Below, piece by piece: positions 15,144-24,998 of a DNA stretch of 24,998 bases; within the stretch, counting starts at the first letter, position 1, and each line of letters begins with the position of its first letter. The stretch lies in assembly GCA_016720825.1 (NCBI GenBank), contig JADKJV010000024.1, positions 1 through 24,998 of the forward strand, given 5' to 3'. The notes beneath the pieces were generated by a model, which made no database searches, was not told the DNA's origin, and saw nothing but the letters and a program-made list of their open reading frames with translations. A program made the translations under genes and the position numbers. Source of the stretch: Chitinophagaceae bacterium. Lineage in GTDB: Bacteria > Bacteroidota > Bacteroidia > Chitinophagales > Chitinophagaceae.

Positions 15144-18100
15144 TTGTTATACTTGAACATAGCATTTTCATATAACTTTCGTTTTTGCTGCTTGCTGTAC
15201 ATAGCATGCTGTTTTTCCTTATACCTAAACGGCCAGTCGTCCTACCACATCAGCACGGCACAGGGGCTGCAGACAAATGCAATTACCGATATTACACGGG
15301 ATCGTAATAATAATATGTGGATTGGCTCTTACAACGGATTGTATAAACATGAAGGGGCAGTTATAAAACCGTTTGTAATTACCGGTAAAGGCAAAAGTGA
15401 CATCAGCGGACTTGAAATGCACAGTGTGCTGGAAGACAGGCTCGGGTTTATATGGACAGGTACCACCAATGGACTGGATAAAATAAACCCCTATACCTAC
15501 GAAATCACGCATTACCCCATTCGCAACAAAGACAGCAAGTCCAGTTTTGTAGGATATATCTATTCTGTATTTCAGGATGATGAAGACTATTTATGGATAT
15601 GCACAGATGTTGCGCTCTACCGGATGAACTATACAACCGGTGATTACTCAGCCATACCTGTAAATGAAACAAAAAACGGGATATTGGCTATTAATGTAGG
15701 TTATAACACCGGCATAAAAACGGGAAAGGGAATCTGGATTAGCACCTACAACGGAATGGTTTACTACGAATATGCCAGCAAGGAATTTTATCACCGGTAT
15801 CACAATCCGGATCACAACCCGGTTTTTAACCTGCTTCAGTTAAATGGCAAACGTTCTCAAAGCGACATGGAAGCAGATGGCAATGGCAATATCTGGTTTG
15901 TGGCTAACGCCGGTTTGTTGGCATGCTACAACTGGAAAACAAACAAATTAGATACTTTTTCTTTTCAGCACCCTGCCACAGCATGGTATTGCTGCTATTC
16001 TGTAAAAACCGATGGACATGGCAATGTATGGATTGGATTCCGGCAGGGAGGCTTGCTGCATTTTGATGTAACGGCAAAAAATTTACACCAATAGTATACA
16101 AGAGAAGAAACAGCCTCATCAGCAGTAATTATATTTATTCACTGGAAAGGGATTACAAAGGGGATATATGGGTGGCTACAGATAACGGCATTGATGTCAT
16201 TAATTATTATAATAAAACAGTGCTGCAGCGGCAACTGAGCAGCCAGCCTGATTTCACCAACCTGCTTTACACATCAGGCGAATCCAGCTTTGACGGCAGC
16301 CAGTCATTATTTATCCCTTTTCAAAAATTCGGGTTTTTAAAATATAACATTGTGGCAGACTCCGTGGAGGTCTTTACTGCAGGCAACGGAGAGTTTAAAG
16401 GCGCTAATTATATTATTCCCGGGAAAAATAATTATGCATGGGCTTCCAGGAACGGACAATTAGTGCAGGTAAACCTCGGCACCGGGCAAATCACTTCAGG
16501 GTCCATTCATAATCCACTTTTGCTGAAAGCAGAAAAATTCAGCGGCGATATTATCTGGTACTGGCAGCAAAACAATCATTCAGTGTATGTAAGAAAAAGC
16601 AGCCCGTATTTATTACATATTACAAACGATACGATTGAAGTTATGCAGTGCGGCGGATTTAAGCCCAATGTCACCATATCAGCCGATAGCAGTAGCATCT
16701 GGTATCTGAACCTGGAATTGAACTTAGTCAAAAAAAGTGTACTCTCCGGCCAGGCCGATACAGTATTGCTGCAGGAAAAATTAAAACAGGTTGATTTTTC
16801 TTTCTCTAATCCCCGGCATATCGCTGATGATGGAGAAAGTATCTGGATGACCGGGCAAAATGGCCTGCTTCGGTATAATTATAAAACCAATACGATAAAG
16901 CCTTACACGGTTAATGAAGGTTTGTCACATACATCCACCTATTCATTGGTTACTGATAACGCAAACAGGGTGTGGGCAGCTTCAATAGGAGGTATTGATG
17001 TGTATGATCGTTCAGGAGATTTATTCAGGCCGGCCATAAGTTTTCCGGCAAGCACCTACATGGATGCATTTGGCAGCGCCTTGAAAATAAGTGAAGACAG
17101 GCTGGCTTTTCATGCAGGCAATAAAGTATTCCTTATTCAGCCGGACGCCTTTTTAAGGATAAAAAACAGGGGCAGCTTTTACAGATACAGGAAGTGCAGG
17201 TAAACGGAAACAGTATTGATCTGACGGATGCTAAACTGCTTTCTGATTTAAAGTATAACCAAAACAGACTGCTCGTACGTTTTGCTTTATTGGATTTTGA
17301 ACAACCGCAGGGGATTACTTACTGGTATAATTTAACCGGCAGCAGCGATAACTGGGTTTCCAATGGGAAAAACACAGAGCTTATCTTTAATGAATTGCAG
17401 CCCGGCCACTACACATTACATATTAAGGCAACAAATGCTTCGGGCCATGTAATTTCCAAAATAGCAAGTATTGCATTGAACATTACACCTCCTTTTTGGA
17501 AAACATGGTGGTTTCGTTTGCTGCTGGCAACAGCGGCTGCAGGGATCATCTATTATTTTTTTCGCCGCCGGGTTAAAAGTGTAAAAGATAAAGCGGACAT
17601 TCAGCAGCAGATAACCGAGCTGGAATCTAAAGCACTTCGGGCTCAAATGAACCCTCACTTCATTTTCAACAGCCTGAACGCAATACAGGAACTGATTGTT
17701 ACCAATAAGGTGACTGAAGGGTATCAGTATCTTTCCAGTTTTTCAAAACTTTTAAGAATGGTATTGAATCATTCAGAAAAAAACCTGATACGGCTCAGCG
17801 AAGAAATCGAAACAATCCAGCTTCAGCTCTCGCTGGAAGCATTGCGGTTTAAAAACGCTTTCAGTTATTCCGTAATAGTGGGGGATAACATTGAAGCTGA
17901 AATGATAAATGTTCCGCCACTGCTGTTACAGCCTTATGTGGAAAACGCTGTATGGCATGGCCTGCGGCACAAAGTGGGAGATAAGGGTTTATGGGTAATG
18001 ATCAAAGAAACGGGTCAGCAACTTGAAATTGAAATTGAAGATAATGGTGTGGGTAGGGCGAGATCTGCCGAAATTAACAAACAGAAACTGGGACTCGAGC

Positions 18101-18261
18101 AGTTTGAGTCAAAAGGGTCAGCGCTTTCAGGGCAGCGTATAAAATTATTAGCCAGTCAGTATCCGGATACTGCTGCTGTATATATATCAGATAAAAAAGA
18201 TGAAAACGGTGAGGCAACTGGCACTGTTGTGAAAATTGTTTTACCATCCAACCTGAAATAA
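15144..18261 (+). CDS. Propeller-sensor LytS-type histidine kinase, two frameshifts
   Basis: Reconstructed length about 1039 residues. N-terminal signal segment; then at least seven propeller blades of the form DxxGxxWxGTxNGL (for example NNMWIGSYNGLYKH, GFIWTGTTNGLDKI, GDIWVATDNGIDVI, ESIWMTGQNGLLRY); a Y_Y_Y domain (about 716-780, GITYWYNLTGSSDNWVSNG); one membrane helix (WFRLLLATAAAGIIYYFF); and a LytS kinase core with LRAQMNPHFIFNSLNAIQEL (phospho-accepting His at 17656-17658), PYVENAVWHGL and EDNGVGRARS. Breaks: A6 run 16076-16081 (one base missing; downstream resumes as FTPIVYKRRNSLISS) and T5 run 17150-17154 or the A6 run beside it (one missing; resumes as KDKKQGQLLQIQEVQ). The start is uncertain: TTG 15144, or an ATG at 15125 in another frame if one T is extra. 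Followed after one base by a LytTR regulator, its evident partner. Confidence 0.9.
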
Positions 18262-18262
18262 T

Positions 18263-19027
18263 ATGAGCAACCCGGTCAAAATACTGATTGTGGATGACGA
18301 AGAAGCAGCAGGCAACATTTTGCAATTGCTGATCGAAAAACATATTCCTTTCGAAAAAGAAATCCGCTATTGCATCAGCCCGGATGCTGCATTGAAACTA
18401 TTGCCCGAGTTTCAGCCCTCCCTGGTCATGCTGGATATAGAAATGCCCAATATGACGGGGTTTGATTTCTTGAATAATGCAGTCAGCAGCAATTTTGATA
18501 TAATCTTCACCACTGCCTACGATAAATATGCTATCAAAGCTATCCGCTTCAGTGCATTGGATTATCTTTTAAAACCAGTTGATATTGTAGAATTGCAAAA
18601 TGCCATCAACCGGCATATCGTAAAGCGTAATTCTCCCGGCTATAACGGGCAGAAAGAGCTGGTGGGTAACCTGATCCAGAATCTGAAACAAAAAGACCCC
18701 GGCGAATTCAGGCTGGCTGTTTCAGTAAAAGAAGGTGTCTTTCTTTTTGAGCCAAAGGAAATTATATGCCTGGAAGGGTTGAATAATTACACCCGCTTCA
18801 GTTTTACTGCTCAAAAACCGCTGCTTGTGGCTAAAACTTTAAAAGAGTATGACGAAATTTTATCGGAATACAATTTTATCCGGGTACATAAATCATTTCT
18901 GGTTAATAAAGACCATATTAAACGGATGGATCACGATGGGCAACTCTGGCTCAGCAATAATATAAATGTCCCCATTTCCCGGAGGAAAAAAGAAGAAGTG
19001 ACAAAATTGCTGGTGAATAAGAAATAA
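18263..19027 (+). CDS. LytTR-family response regulator
   Basis: 254 residues. Receiver domain: acidic pair D11-D12 in KILIVDDEEA, phospho-accepting D58 in VMLDIEMPN, and K104 in YLLKPVD. LytTR DNA-binding domain from about 150: SVKEGVFLFEPKEIICLEGL, YTRF, and FIRVHKSFLVNKDHI, ending with the ISRRKKEEV segment typical of the family. It starts one base after the kinase stop, so the two form a two-component pair translated together. Target genes unknown; neighbouring surface-protein genes are candidates only by proximity. A strong terminator follows. Confidence 0.97.
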   Translation: MSNPVKILIVDDEEAAGNILQLLIEKHIPFEKEIRYCISPDAALKLLPEFQPSLVMLDIEMPNMTGFDFLNNAVSSNFDIIFTTAYDKYAIKAIRFSALDYLLKPVDIVELQNAINRHIVKRNSPGYNGQKELVGNLIQNLKQKDPGEFRLAVSVKEGVFLFEPKEIICLEGLNNYTRFSFTAQKPLLVAKTLKEYDEILSEYNFIRVHKSFLVNKDHIKRMDHDGQLWLSNNINVPISRRKKEEVTKLLVNKK

Positions 19028-19035
19028 TATCAGCG

Positions 19036-19065
19036 AGCCTACAAGATTTGTTGTAGGCTTTTTTG
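19036..19065 (+). terminator. Terminator after the LytS/LytTR pair
   Basis: AGCCTACAA / TTGTAGGCT, a perfect 9-bp stem with a 6-base loop, followed by TTTTTTG, beginning nine bases after the LytTR stop codon. Confidence 0.9.
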
Positions 19066-19143
19066 TTTAACCACAAGGATCACAGAAATACACAAAGTGC
19101 ACGAAGATTAATACCCGTTCTTTGTGCCCTTTGTGGTTAAACA
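19065..19143. repeat. CCACAAAG-family inverted repeat, copy 3
   Basis: GTTTAACCACAA at the left and TTTGTGGTTAAAC at the right form the outer arms. Inner arms are imperfect (CACAAAG/CTTTGTG) and the loop contains GATTAATACCCGTTC, shared with the copy near 11820. Confidence 0.8.
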
Positions 19144-19175
19144 AAAAAAGAGGGAATGCATCTCTGCACTCCCTC
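19143..19175 (-). terminator. Terminator of the secreted-protein gene
   Basis: On the minus strand GAGGGAGTGCA / TGCATTCCCTC pair over 11 bases with one G-T pair and a 4-base loop, followed by seven T. It lies about 32 bases after the stop at 19207. Confidence 0.85.
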
Positions 19176-19206
19176 CAGGGTTTAATGGTCAACTTTATGG
19201 TTTTTG

Positions 19207-19947
19207 TTACTTAGACCCCAGATCCTTTCTCATAAAAAGCAATTCATTCCAGTTCTCGTCAATATAATCAGCTGCATCTCTCAGGTATTGTGCATAAGAG
19301 CCTTCACCATTTACTGATTCATAGATTTCCTTAAACGGTTTACGGAAACCAGGTGTTCTTTCTTTCAGACCTTGTTTGTACCTCGTTACAATGGAATATT
19401 GTGATTTGCCGGAAGAACTCGCTGTGTAAACAGCCACTGTAATACCACCTGCCGTCCAGGCTTTTTTCAATTTTTTGATCATGGCCACAACATTATCACT
19501 CTGTCCGATTTTAGGATATACATGGCCAATGTTGATTTTGTCAGAATAATCACCCAATGCAATTGTACTTAATGAATCCTGGTAAACAGCATACGTCAAT
19601 GACATCCGGTCTGTCAGGTAAATCGTTACACTTTTGTTCCAGTCAGCATTGTGTTCAGCACCCATATCCCCGCGGGTATCCAGCGCGTCCCAGCTTGTAG
19701 GACCTTCATTGATCTGGTAACCGCCGGCATCAGGACCTGATTGGATTTCAAATACACGCCAGTAAGTATCCCCGGTATGGTATTTTTGGGCATGTGCTGC
19801 CAGTGCTTTTTCAAATTCCAGCACTTTGTCAACTTTCGGGAAAACCCGGTGCGAGGTAACTACATTTTTTTGACCAATACCCGCGAAAGGGATTGCTAAT
19901 GCAAGCAGGAGGACCATCCTCAGCTTTGATTTGAAATTGTTGCTCAT
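19207..19947 (-). CDS. Secreted protein of unknown function
   Basis: 246 residues with a signal peptide (hydrophobic MVLLLALAIPFAGIG, cleavage near residue 25). I do not recognise a named family. The mature part seems to hold two similar-sized halves. The first (SHRVFPKVDKVLEFEKALAAHAQKY, then WRVFEIQSGPDAGGYQ) has the helix-then-strand look of dimeric alpha/beta barrel (ABM/NIPSNAP-like) folds. The second (VYPKIGQSDNVVAMIKKLKKAW, then ITVAVYTASSSGKSQY) repeats that rhythm. This is an inference from pattern, not a match. Alone on its strand between two sensor systems on the opposite strand, with its own terminator. Confidence 0.75.
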   Translation of the reverse strand: MSNNFKSKLRMVLLLALAIPFAGIGQKNVVTSHRVFPKVDKVLEFEKALAAHAQKYHTGDTYWRVFEIQSGPDAGGYQINEGPTSWDALDTRGDMGAEHNADWNKSVTIYLTDRMSLTYAVYQDSLSTIALGDYSDKINIGHVYPKIGQSDNVVAMIKKLKKAWTAGGITVAVYTASSSGKSQYSIVTRYKQGLKERTPGFRKPFKEIYESVNGEGSYAQYLRDAADYIDENWNELLFMRKDLGSK

Positions 19948-20181
19948 TTGATGTTTGATTAAGTGATAAAAAAGGTTGGTGATCTGTTCTTTGTAAAGGT
20001 CTGATCCTGAGGCAGGGATTGTGAGTACAAACCAACCATCGTTCTGTACATTCTCCGCAAAACACAGGACAAACTGTGCATCGTCAGGATTTTTTCGTCA
20101 TTTTTAACCGCAGCGCTTTTTTTACTATTGGTTTTTTCGCCAGTCACCTTCAAATGCTCCTATATTTACTTACAGCCAACT

Positions 20182-23100
20182 ATGTATTACAGACTCCTAA
20201 AAGCACTTTACCTTTTCTGTATACTTTTCGGGGGACCCTGGAGGGTTTATGCACAAACAGCACCGCTGTTCGAGTCCATTTCCAATGCCCAGGGTTTATC
20301 GCAGGGTATGATATTCGACCTGCTGCAGGACCGGGAAGGATTTATCTGGGTGGCCACTAAAAACGGGCTGAACCGTTACGACGGATATCGTTTCAATATT
20401 TTCACCAATGACCCTTACAACCCCGCCAGCCTCAGTGGGAATACCGTGGTGGAACTGTTTGAAGACTCCAAAGGTTTTATCTGGGCCGGTACTGATAACA
20501 GCGGCGTCAATATTTATGATAAAAAGAAAGGCGTTTTTTACCACCTCACGCATAACAGCAATCCTGCGAGCCTGAACAGTAACAGTATTAAGTCCGTTGT
20601 GGAAATGAAAGATGGACGTTTTTTAGTGGGCACTAACCAGGCCGGACTGAACATCGTAACACTGGGGAAGGCATTTTTTGAAAAAGGTGCACCTGCGCAG
20701 ATTACGCGGCTGGCCCTTCCCAACAATGCAATGTTATATGGTATGGGGAAAGATGCCACAGGACTTATCTGGGTGTGCTGCATGGATGGAATCGTGTACC
20801 AGTTCAATCCCCAGCAAAATAGTTTCACCGTGTTGCCCAATGCCCGGTTTTATAATAGCGGTTATTGCAATACGGATGGCAGCCTGCTGGCAAACAACAA
20901 CCTGTTTCTGGCAACCGGGAATATGGTCAGCCCGCTTTTTCGATACTACCCGGATACCTGCCGGGAATGTGCTGCTGAATCCGACAGGCGATTTATGGGA
21001 TAACATCCACCGGGAGCCGCATTTTTATACGGTGGCCCGTTGGGAACCCGGTAAAATGCCTGACTTTAATGCAACGCTCCAGGTTGATACAGCTAAAAGG
21101 ATCTGTTATCCTTTCCTGATTGACCAGTCGGGAATCCTCTGGTCAGGCTCGGTGGGCTATGGCCTGCGTAAATATAATTCAGTGAATAACCGGTTTGCCA
21201 CGCATATCAGGGGCAAAAGTGTACGCCTGATAATTCCTGCACCCGATCATGAAATTTTTTGGCTGGATTATTCATATCAATGCAGGAACCTGAAGGACAG
21301 CCAGGCTGCGGTTAATGCATTCCGGGAAATCCCTTCAGTTACACAGATAGATAATTTTATCATTGATAAAAACAGGGATTACTGGATAAAAAGTGACAAT
21401 AGCGGCTATTACAAATACAGCAGGGCAGTCAACCTGCTGAAACCATATCCGGCAATTAATCCGGAACAGACATTTGGTTTCAAACAACCATTTTTAGAAG
21501 ACAGCAAGGGAGATATCTGGTTCTCCGGGCAGGATGGAAACATATCGTTGCTGAATGTTGCGACTGATAAAATAAGCCGTTTCAATATTAATAATATTAC
21601 AGCCAAGCCACTCATTACATCTATATATGAAGACAAGCAGGGGAGTTTTTGGGTAGGAACCGAAACTGGTATGGCCAGACTGGTTTTTCCAAATGGTATG
21701 GGCAGCGCGCCGGTTATTCAATGGTTTTACAACGATAACAGCACGAGGAATTCCCTGAATTATAACCACGTTTCCTGTTTCCTGGATGATCCGGCAGAGC
21801 CGGAAAAATATTTATGGGTCAGCACCAAGGGCGGGGGATTAAACCGGCTGGATAAAACAAACGGCATCTTTATACATATAACCGCCAAAAACGGATTGCC
21901 TGATGATGTAGTGTATGGTGTACTGGCAGATGAGGATGGCAATATCTGGGGCAGTACCAACAAGGGTATTTTTTGCATGACATCATCCGGTTCCCAGCCG
22001 GCCAGCTGGACTTTCCGCAATTTCACCAAGGCTGATGGTTTGCAAGACGATGAATTCAATACCGGTGCATTTGCGAAACTGCCGGATGGCCTGCTGGCAT
22101 TTGGCGGTGTGAATGGGATCAATATTTTCAATCCCAAAGCCATCCTGGCCGCCAGTTTTTCACCGAATGTTTTCATCACCAGTATCCTGGTGAACAACCA
22201 GCCCGTTGCTCCGGGTGATGCAACGGCCTTACTGAAAAACACCATTGAGCAATCGGATCATATTACACTTACTTACCTGCAGGATATCCTTACACTTGAA
22301 TTTTCCGCATTGGATTTTACAGCCCCGGAGAGAAACAAATACAGGTACCAGCTGGTGGGGATTGATAAAGACTGGGTGGAAAGCGATTCCCGTCGTACAG
22401 CCACTTATTTACATTTGCCCTCCGGTGAATACACTTTCAAAGTCCAGGGTAGTAACAGCCAGGGTATCTGGAGTGACAAAACAGCGGAACTGAAAATCAC
22501 AGTACTTCCTCCCTGGTGGAAAACCTGGTGGGCTTACCTGGCCTATATACTGGCCATTGGAATCGCTATCCGGTTTTATTTGAAATTCAAGGTGAACAAG
22601 GCCAAATTAAAAGCGCAGTTGGAATATGAACAGGAGGAAGCCAAACGGATTAAAGAATTAGACAGCATCAAAACGCAACTATACACCAACATCACCCATG
22701 AATTCCGTACACCACTGACCGTGATACTGGGGATGGCGCGTCAGGTAACGGCAAATCCATCAGATCATTTTGATAAAGGCATGGACATGATTGTTCGTAA
22801 CGGTGAAAACCTCCTGAACCTGGTGAATGAATTACTCGATTTGTCAAAACTGGAAAGCGGGAAAATGACCCTGCAATTCACCAACGGGGATTTAATCAGT
22901 TTCTTAAGGTACATCGTTGAATCATTCCAGTCGCTTGCAGCGAGCCAGAACAAACAATTCCACTTCCTGTCGGATGTGGATGAATTGACTGTTGCCTTTG
23001 ACGGGAGAAAATGCGGCAGATCATTACCAACCTTCTTTCCAATGCCCTGAAGTTTACACCGGAAAAAGGAAACGTTTATGTTACACTGAATCTGGATTCA

Positions 23101-24255
23101 CCCAACAATGAAATCACGAAACAGCTTGTTATTAAAGTAAAGGACACGGGAATCGGCATTCCCGAAAACCAGATTCCATATATATTCGATCGTTTTTACC
23201 AGCTCGACAACAGTGCTACCCGCAAGGCTGAAGGCACCGGCATCGGGCTTGCACTAACTAAAGAGCTGGTAAAATTACTGGGCGGAAGCATTGCCGTAAA
23301 AAGCCCGCCCGTTGGTGCTACCAAAGGAACGGAGTTTACCGTTTCGTTGCCTTTTACTGTGGTACAAAACAATGGTTCACAAACAGCAGAAGCCGCAACC
23401 CCGGTGTTAAAAGAAACTGTACAGACTGCCATACAGAAACAAACAGTTTCAATTCACAGGGATATCAATGACCAGACAGATACACCCTTGATTTTACTGG
23501 TAGAGGACAATGCAGATGTGGTGGCTTATACCGCCAGCTGCCTGCCTGAGTATAAGCTATGCGTTGGTTGTGACGGGCGGGAAGGTTTTGACATTGCTAC
23601 GGAAATGGTTCCCGACCTGATTATTACAGATGTAATGATGCCGTTTATGGATGGGTTTGAAATGTGCCGGAAGTTGCGGGCGGACGAAAGGACAAGTCAT
23701 ATCCCTATCATAATGCTCACTGCCAAAGCGGATATGCAAAGTAAGCTGGAAGGGATTGAACAGGGAGCTGATGTGTATCTCGAAAAACCATTTAACAGGG
23801 CTGAGTTGCTGCTGCGTATCAAAAAATTACTGGAAACCCGGCAGCAATTACAACAGTACTATATGAAGCTGGCCGGAATTCCTGCTATGGGTCCAGCACA
23901 AACTGCTGTTATCGCTCCGCCTGAAGCTGCGGCGGAAAATGAGTTTGTGATAAAAGTGAGGGGTGTCATTGAAGAACACCTGGAGGATTATGATTTTTCA
24001 GTAGAACAGCTGTGCAAAAAAATATTCATGAGCCATTCGCAACTCCACCGTAAACTGCATGCGCTGGTGGGTTGTTCTCCCAATAAATTCATCCGGATGG
24101 TACGGCTTGCCCGGGCACAGGAATTGCTTGTAAAAACCAACGATAGCATTTCAACTATTGCTTTGGCCTGCGGATTTAATGACCCCGGTTATTTTGCCCG
24201 TGTATTCAAGCAGGAGTTTGGATGTACGCCACAGGAGTGGAAAAACAAATCCTGA
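20182..24255 (+). CDS. Hybrid two-component system (HTCS) regulator, two frameshifts
   Basis: Reconstructed length about 1357 residues, typical for an HTCS. Order: signal peptide (MYYRLLKALYLFCILFGG...YAQ); two sets of propeller blades (GFIWVATKNGLNRYDG, GFIWAGTDNSGVNIYD, GSFWVGTETGMARL, and others); Y_Y_Y domain (about 715-775); membrane helix (about 781-801); HisKA ITHEFRTPLTVIL (His at 22697-22699); HATPase (IITNLLSNALKFTP, DTGIGIPE, GTGIGLAL); receiver with Asp at 23629-23631 (IITDVMMPFMDGFE); and AraC-type HTH (about 1274-1355, ACGFNDPGYFARVFKQEFG). Sensing occurs in the periplasm and DNA binding in the cytoplasm in one chain; relatives usually control polysaccharide-use genes, none of which are nearby. 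Breaks: around 20955-20965 (one extra base; resumes GNVLLNPTGDLWD) and the G3 run 23003-23005 (one missing; resumes GEKMRQIITNLL). Start at ATG 20182 rather than the upstream GTG, because the signal peptide begins there. Confidence 0.93.
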
Positions 24256-24336
24256 ATTTTCGTTTTGGGTACTGCCTGATACTGGTGGATAACAGATATC
24301 CGTTTTGCCTGGCGTAACCTCAGGTCAATCCAGGGG

Positions 24337-24998
24337 TTATAAATTGTATTTCTCCTTTAGTATTTTTTTATATTCATCAGGTAGTGACGCATGTCCGAAC
24401 GCTTTTACTGCAAGCGTTTTTGCTTTCGCCGTATCACCGGTTTTTTCTGCACAAAGCAGTTCTGCCAGATAGAGCCAGTATTCAAATCCTTTATCCTGCG
24501 ATTTTAATGTATACTGGCTGAGTGAAGCCGCAAGCGTTACAAAATTCTCATCTGTATATTTCATGGCAAAATCCAGTATCCATCCGGCTATTGCCTTAAT
24601 CCCGGCAGGGTTTTCCGTATCGGTTAAGTATCCGGATAATAATTGGGTGGCCTGCGACGGGTCTTCCTGTGCCAGTAAGGCAATCCTTATATCCAGGTCT
24701 TTTTTTGCATATTCCACGCTGGCAGGGTCAATAGACCTGAATACAGCTACAAACGAATCCTTTATTTCTGTATTGGAATAAGCTTTTGCTGCTTTCCTGA
24801 ACATAATTGAATATAAAAGCGGTTCCAGGTCTTCAGCACTCCACCCTAAAGTCGTTGCCAGTGTTTTTTTATTCGCAACCAGGTTTTTTACTTCCTCATT
24901 GGTCTTGTCCGGATAATACAACAGGAATGTTTCCGCAAGCGTTTTACTGGTGAGTATATTGCTTTTACCCTTAAAGTATTTTGAAAGGATATCCCCGA
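24337..24998 (-). CDS. Helical protein of unknown function, truncated by window end
   Basis: The frame stays open from the stop at 24337 to the window edge, giving about 220 residues of the C-terminal part; the internal TTG near 24921 is not a convincing start. The visible sequence is entirely alpha-helical in character, with helix pairs such as AAKAYSNTEIKDSFVAVFRS, LDIRIALLAQEDPSQATQLL and FEYWLYLAELLCAEKTGDTA, the last resembling a TPR-like pair. The family is not recognised, and the missing N-terminus may hold the informative domain. It is convergent with the HTCS gene, separated by 81 bases in which I see no strong terminator. Confidence 0.65.
   Translation of the reverse strand, partial: GDILSKYFKGKSNILTSKTLAETFLLYYPDKTNEEVKNLVANKKTLATTLGWSAEDLEPLLYSIMFRKAAKAYSNTEIKDSFVAVFRSIDPASVEYAKKDLDIRIALLAQEDPSQATQLLSGYLTDTENPAGIKAIAGWILDFAMKYTDENFVTLAASLSQYTLKSQDKGFEYWLYLAELLCAEKTGDTAKAKTLAVKAFGHASLPDEYKKILKEKYNL

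Noticed and set aside
20678..21000. A start at 20678 for a separate sensor gene in the second frame.
   Set aside because: The region up to about 20955 is translated as good propeller sequence in the first frame; the second-frame version is Cys/Met-rich shadow sequence until the break point.

Overview
The window looks like chromosomal DNA from a Bacteroidota bacterium, most likely Chitinophagaceae or a close relative. Supporting signs are promoters of the TAnnTTTG type, the yceD-rpmF-plsX order, secreted proteins opening with an NxGIGTxxP..KLHxNG motif, a DUF3810 protein, and two giant periplasmic-propeller sensors. One sensor is a hybrid two-component system (HTCS); the other is a LytS-type kinase followed by a LytTR regulator. 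I see no plasmid, phage or transposase gene.

Layout. 1-41: the 5' part of a tRNA-Lys. 157-994: a frameshifted secreted M14-like zinc hydrolase. 995-1843: no gene, but a roughly 320-360 bp palindrome-rich unit in two tandem copies. 1844-3740: yceD, rpmF and plsX (ribosomal protein and lipid synthesis) behind a clear -7 box. 3908-4984: DUF3810 membrane protein. 5136-5609: TspO. 5619-6149: no gene, but a 7-bp-period minisatellite nested in a 133-bp repeat. 6150-8547: dcd, a phosphopantetheinyl transferase and a DUF2130 coiled-coil protein. 8690-9083: tRNA-Leu(UAA) and tRNA-Gly(GCC). 9122-10271: a 72-residue membrane protein and a family-2 glycosyltransferase. 10421-11572: a sensor kinase. 11653-11736: tRNA-Leu(GAG). 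11887-14986: two surface proteins and a YqcC-like protein on one strand. 15144-19027: LytS/LytTR pair. 19207-19947: a secreted protein of unknown function. 20182-24255: HTCS. 24337-24998: a truncated helical protein.

The most important general observation is that many genes are broken by single-base indels, mostly at short homopolymers. Affected are the M14-like gene, the CUB/YadA/S74 surface protein (twice), the LytS kinase (twice), the HTCS (twice), probably the glycosyltransferase, and the acceptor stem of tRNA-Leu(UAA). Frame on both sides of each break encodes conserved family sequence. The pattern points to an assembly with homopolymer errors rather than to real pseudogenes. I therefore report these loci as single genes and give the break points.

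Intergenic space is rich in repeats of several kinds: nested palindromes, heptamer and octamer arrays, CCACAAAG-type inverted repeats, and GC-rich hairpins. One hairpin cluster lies between the apparent promoter of tRNA-Gly and the tRNA itself. No convincing undescribed defence or metabolic system is visible. The least ordinary items are the CUB/YadA-head/S74 surface protein, the repeat families and the unassigned secreted proteins.
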